A DNA stretch of 52,668 nucleotides, taken from contig CAYLOP010000007.1 of the NCBI GenBank assembly GCA_964385305.1, forward strand, positions 1 through 52,668, given 5' to 3'. The position numbers were made by a program, and so were the translations under genes. The notes beneath the pieces were generated by a model. It worked only from the letters and a program-made list of their open reading frames with translations. It made no database searches and was not told the origin of the DNA. Source of the DNA: CAYLOP01 sp964385305. GTDB lineage: Bacteria; Chloroflexota; Anaerolineae; Anaerolineales; E44-bin32. Shown here in pieces: positions 50,376 to 52,668 of the stretch (its first letter is position 1; each line of letters begins with the position of its first letter).

Positions 50376-52547
50376 ATGACGTCGATCGCACCCCTTGAAA
50401 AACTTGAGCAAGCTCATCAACTACTCGTCGAACACCACTACGAACTACAACCCGTTGAACGCGGTTATGCCAATCGCACGCTCTACATCGATCTTTCCGC
50501 TAACACCATCCGGGAGAAACCCGTTACACAGCAGATGAAGGACATCTTCACCGGCGGGCGAGGCTTTTGTCTATGGCTGTTGTGGAACGCGGTGGAGGGA
50601 GATACGAAGTGGGATGATCCCCAAAACGAGATCGTTATCGCAGGCGGCCCCATCGGTGGGACGACATCCTACGCCGGCACGGGGAAATCCACCGTCGTGA
50701 CCATCTCACCGCTCACGCACTCGGTGGTGGATAGCAACGCTGGCGGCTACTTCGGACCCTACCTGAAGTTCTCCGGATGGGATGCACTCGAGATTCAAGG
50801 CAAGGCAGACCGGGATGTGATCATCGTCATCGACGGCGATGAGGGTCGTGTGACGGTCGAGGAAGCGCCACTGGAGGACCTCGACACACATCTCCTCGCG
50901 GAACAACTGACAGCCATGTACGGCGGAGAAGGGCGTGATCGGCGCAGTGTTTCCGTGGTCTCGGCTGGGCAGGCTGCCGAGTATGTGCGCTACTCGAGTT
51001 TGAACTTGAGCTGGTATGACGTGCGGCGCGAAGCTGTGCGCGTCAAGCAAGCAGGTCGAGGTGGAATTGGCCGTGTTTTTCGAGATAAGCGGATGAAGGC
51101 GATAGTGGTGCACTTCAGCGGGTTGCGAGGGGATAGCAACAACGCGGTGGACCCGAAGCTCATGCGAAAAGCAGGAACACGCATCAACCGAGAAATCTCT
51201 GAGCTGGATGATTCACAAAATCAAATGCGCAAGCGCGGGACACCTTACCTGGTTGAGATCATGGATCATTTTGATCTCCTGCCGGTCAACAACTACCGCT
51301 TTGGATCGCATCTTGAAGCGCCAAAGATCGATTCGAGCGTATGGAAAGAGAAATTCACCCAGGGTATGCCGGATGGTTGCTGGGCGAGCTGTACCATGTC
51401 TTGTTCGCATGCTGTTGATCGCTTCGCGCTCCAAACCGGCCCATATGCCGGCCAGACAGTCATGGTGGATGGCCCCGAATATGAAACGGTTGCTGGGCTT
51501 GGTTCGAACATTGGTATTTTTGATCCAAGGCCGATTATGGAGATGGCTTTCTACTGTGATACCTACAGCATCGATACCATCTCGCTTGCCGACTCATTGG
51601 CGTTCGCTATGGAGTGTTACCAGGAGGGGATCCTAACCAAAGAGCACACGGGTGGATTGGATCTCACGTGGGGGAATGCCGCTAGTGCGCTCGAGCTCCT
51701 GCACCAGATGGCGAAAGGGGAAGGTTTCGGCCAAATCGTAGGGCAGGGCGTTCGCAGCATGAAGAAACACTTTGTAGAGACATTTGGTGCAGACCCGGAT
51801 TTCCTGCAAGACATCGGCATGGAAAACAAAGGGATGGAGTTTTCCGAGTACGTTACCAAAGAATCGCTGGCACAGCAGGGCGGCTATGCCATGACGCTCA
51901 AGGGCGCTCAGCATGACGAGGCGTGGCTGATCTTTATGGATCAGGTCAATAATCAACTGCCTAGCTTCGAAGATAAAGCGGAAGCTCTGCACTACTTCCC
52001 CATGTGGAGAACATGGTTTAGTTTGCATGGATTGTGCAAGTTGCCCTGGAACGACATCCTTCCAGTCGATAATGCGGACACGGATGAGCCCGCCAAGGTC
52101 CCAGAGCATGTGGAAAATTATCTATGGCTCTATGAAGGACTGACCGGGAAGAAGGCAACTTCGGAGGATCTCATCCTTCAATCGGAGCGGGTCTACAACT
52201 TCCAGCGCGTGTTTAACCTCAAGCTGGGTTTTGGCACGCGTGAGCACGACTATCCGCCCTATCGCGCGATGGGGCCGGTGACGGTGGAGGAGTATGAGTC
52301 ACGCACCGAACGCTATGATAAGCAATTGCTGGAAGAGGTTGGGATCGATCCGGAAGGTCTTACGACGGAAGCGAAGATTACATCTCTGCGGGAGCATCGC
52401 GAGGAGAAGTATGAGAAGCTTGTCGATGCCGTCTATGCCCGCAGGGGTTGGGACGAGCACGGCGTCCCCACACTGGAGACGTTGAAGCGGTTGGGGATCG
52501 ACCTCCCTGAAGTCGTCGCAATCGTTGAGGCGCAAAAGAAGTCGTAG
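50376..52547 (+). CDS. Aldehyde ferredoxin oxidoreductase-family tungsten/molybdenum enzyme
   Basis: A 723-residue enzyme of the AOR family, which in known cases oxidises aldehydes (or reduces acids) with a bis-pterin W or Mo and one 4Fe-4S cluster passing electrons to ferredoxin. The start of the AOR_N domain is RTLYIDLSANTIREKPV; FTGGRGFCLWLLWN and GKSTVVTISPLTHSV contact pterin. Cluster ligands are Cys335, Cys339, Cys343 (GCWASCTMSC) and Cys554 (GLCKLPW). The spacing is C-x3-C-x3-C rather than the C-x2-C-x3-C of the archaeal enzyme. The C-terminus carries an unusual charged tail. ATG at 50376 has GGAGG six bases ahead. Single gene with its own terminator; no small FeS partner nearby. Confidence 0.92.
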   Translation: MTSIAPLEKLEQAHQLLVEHHYELQPVERGYANRTLYIDLSANTIREKPVTQQMKDIFTGGRGFCLWLLWNAVEGDTKWDDPQNEIVIAGGPIGGTTSYAGTGKSTVVTISPLTHSVVDSNAGGYFGPYLKFSGWDALEIQGKADRDVIIVIDGDEGRVTVEEAPLEDLDTHLLAEQLTAMYGGEGRDRRSVSVVSAGQAAEYVRYSSLNLSWYDVRREAVRVKQAGRGGIGRVFRDKRMKAIVVHFSGLRGDSNNAVDPKLMRKAGTRINREISELDDSQNQMRKRGTPYLVEIMDHFDLLPVNNYRFGSHLEAPKIDSSVWKEKFTQGMPDGCWASCTMSCSHAVDRFALQTGPYAGQTVMVDGPEYETVAGLGSNIGIFDPRPIMEMAFYCDTYSIDTISLADSLAFAMECYQEGILTKEHTGGLDLTWGNAASALELLHQMAKGEGFGQIVGQGVRSMKKHFVETFGADPDFLQDIGMENKGMEFSEYVTKESLAQQGGYAMTLKGAQHDEAWLIFMDQVNNQLPSFEDKAEALHYFPMWRTWFSLHGLCKLPWNDILPVDNADTDEPAKVPEHVENYLWLYEGLTGKKATSEDLILQSERVYNFQRVFNLKLGFGTREHDYPPYRAMGPVTVEEYESRTERYDKQLLEEVGIDPEGLTTEAKITSLREHREEKYEKLVDAVYARRGWDEHGVPTLETLKRLGIDLPEVVAIVEAQKKS

Positions 52548-52616
52548 TACGTGGGAGGAATAACCTGGCGTTGGTCTCGTTCAGGCGGGGCAACGTCAAA
52601 GAGAATGTGGAAGGTG

Positions 52617-52644
52617 GGCGCAGCCAAGGGTGGCTGCGCCTTTG
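52617..52644 (+). terminator. Intrinsic terminator after the AOR gene
   Basis: GGCGCAGCCA pairs with TGGCTGCGCC in a perfect ten-pair stem, loop AGGG, followed by TTTGTT. It lies 70 bases after the stop codon. Confidence 0.85.
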
Positions 52645-52668
52645 TTATCAGGGAGCGGAAACTTCGTT

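Overview
The window looks like a piece of a Chloroflexota (probably Anaerolineae-type) chromosome. This is an inference, resting on the fused transaldolase/phosphoglucose isomerase, the short 6-phosphogluconate dehydrogenase, a very large cyclic-glucan-synthase-type protein, a small SWIM protein and lipoprotein-type PstS with a Pro/Thr-rich multiheme lipoprotein. The DNA is moderately GC-rich. I see no rRNA, tRNA, CRISPR array or intact mobile element.

Region 1 (1-1900): the start of an integrase-like gene that decays after about 26 codons, two small same-strand genes of unknown function (one HEAT-like), and a possible 36-residue membrane peptide. Region 2 (1901-17821, all minus strand): carbohydrate metabolism. 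It holds a 3053-residue NdvB/ChvB-like glucan synthase/GH94 protein, zwf, gnd, a HAD phosphatase gene broken by an out-of-frame internal deletion, a fused tal-pgi and an SDR. Together zwf, gnd and tal-pgi cover much of the pentose phosphate/glucose-6-phosphate node, which supplies or receives the sugar phosphates used by the glucan enzyme.

Region 3 (17822-26977): thioredoxin, moaA (molybdopterin synthesis) with a readable promoter, a HAD phosphatase, a promoter-plus-terminator small RNA or attenuator ahead of a SWIM protein, a membrane protein translationally coupled to an FAD oxidoreductase, a glycerophosphodiesterase and a five-heme lipoprotein. Region 4 (27249-33717): an ArsR regulator and a complete hypA-B-F-C-D-E set for [NiFe]-hydrogenase maturation, with no hydrogenase structural gene in view.

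Region 5 (34229-41951): a CGGC protein, a YggS-type PLP protein, a radical SAM protein, a COG1237-type metallo-beta-lactamase-fold lipoprotein, a TrmO enzyme with an extra N-terminal domain, and a molybdenum hydroxylase made of a shortened flavin subunit plus a fused FeS/Mo subunit. Region 6 (42133-49808, minus strand): a phosphate-uptake locus in transcription order histidine kinase, response regulator, MshEN-Usp protein, pstS, pstC, pstA, pstB, without phoU. Region 7 (50376-52640): a tungsten/molybdenum aldehyde ferredoxin oxidoreductase-family enzyme ending in a strong terminator.

The shared theme of regions 3-7 is anaerobic redox chemistry: pterin cofactor synthesis, two pterin-dependent oxidoreductases, hydrogenase maturation and a multiheme cytochrome. 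The most interesting points are the promoter-hairpin-terminator RNA before the SWIM gene, the extra domain on TrmO, the stripped-down flavin subunit, the MshEN-Usp protein inside a pst operon with Pho-box-like repeats, and the altered Q-loop of PstB.
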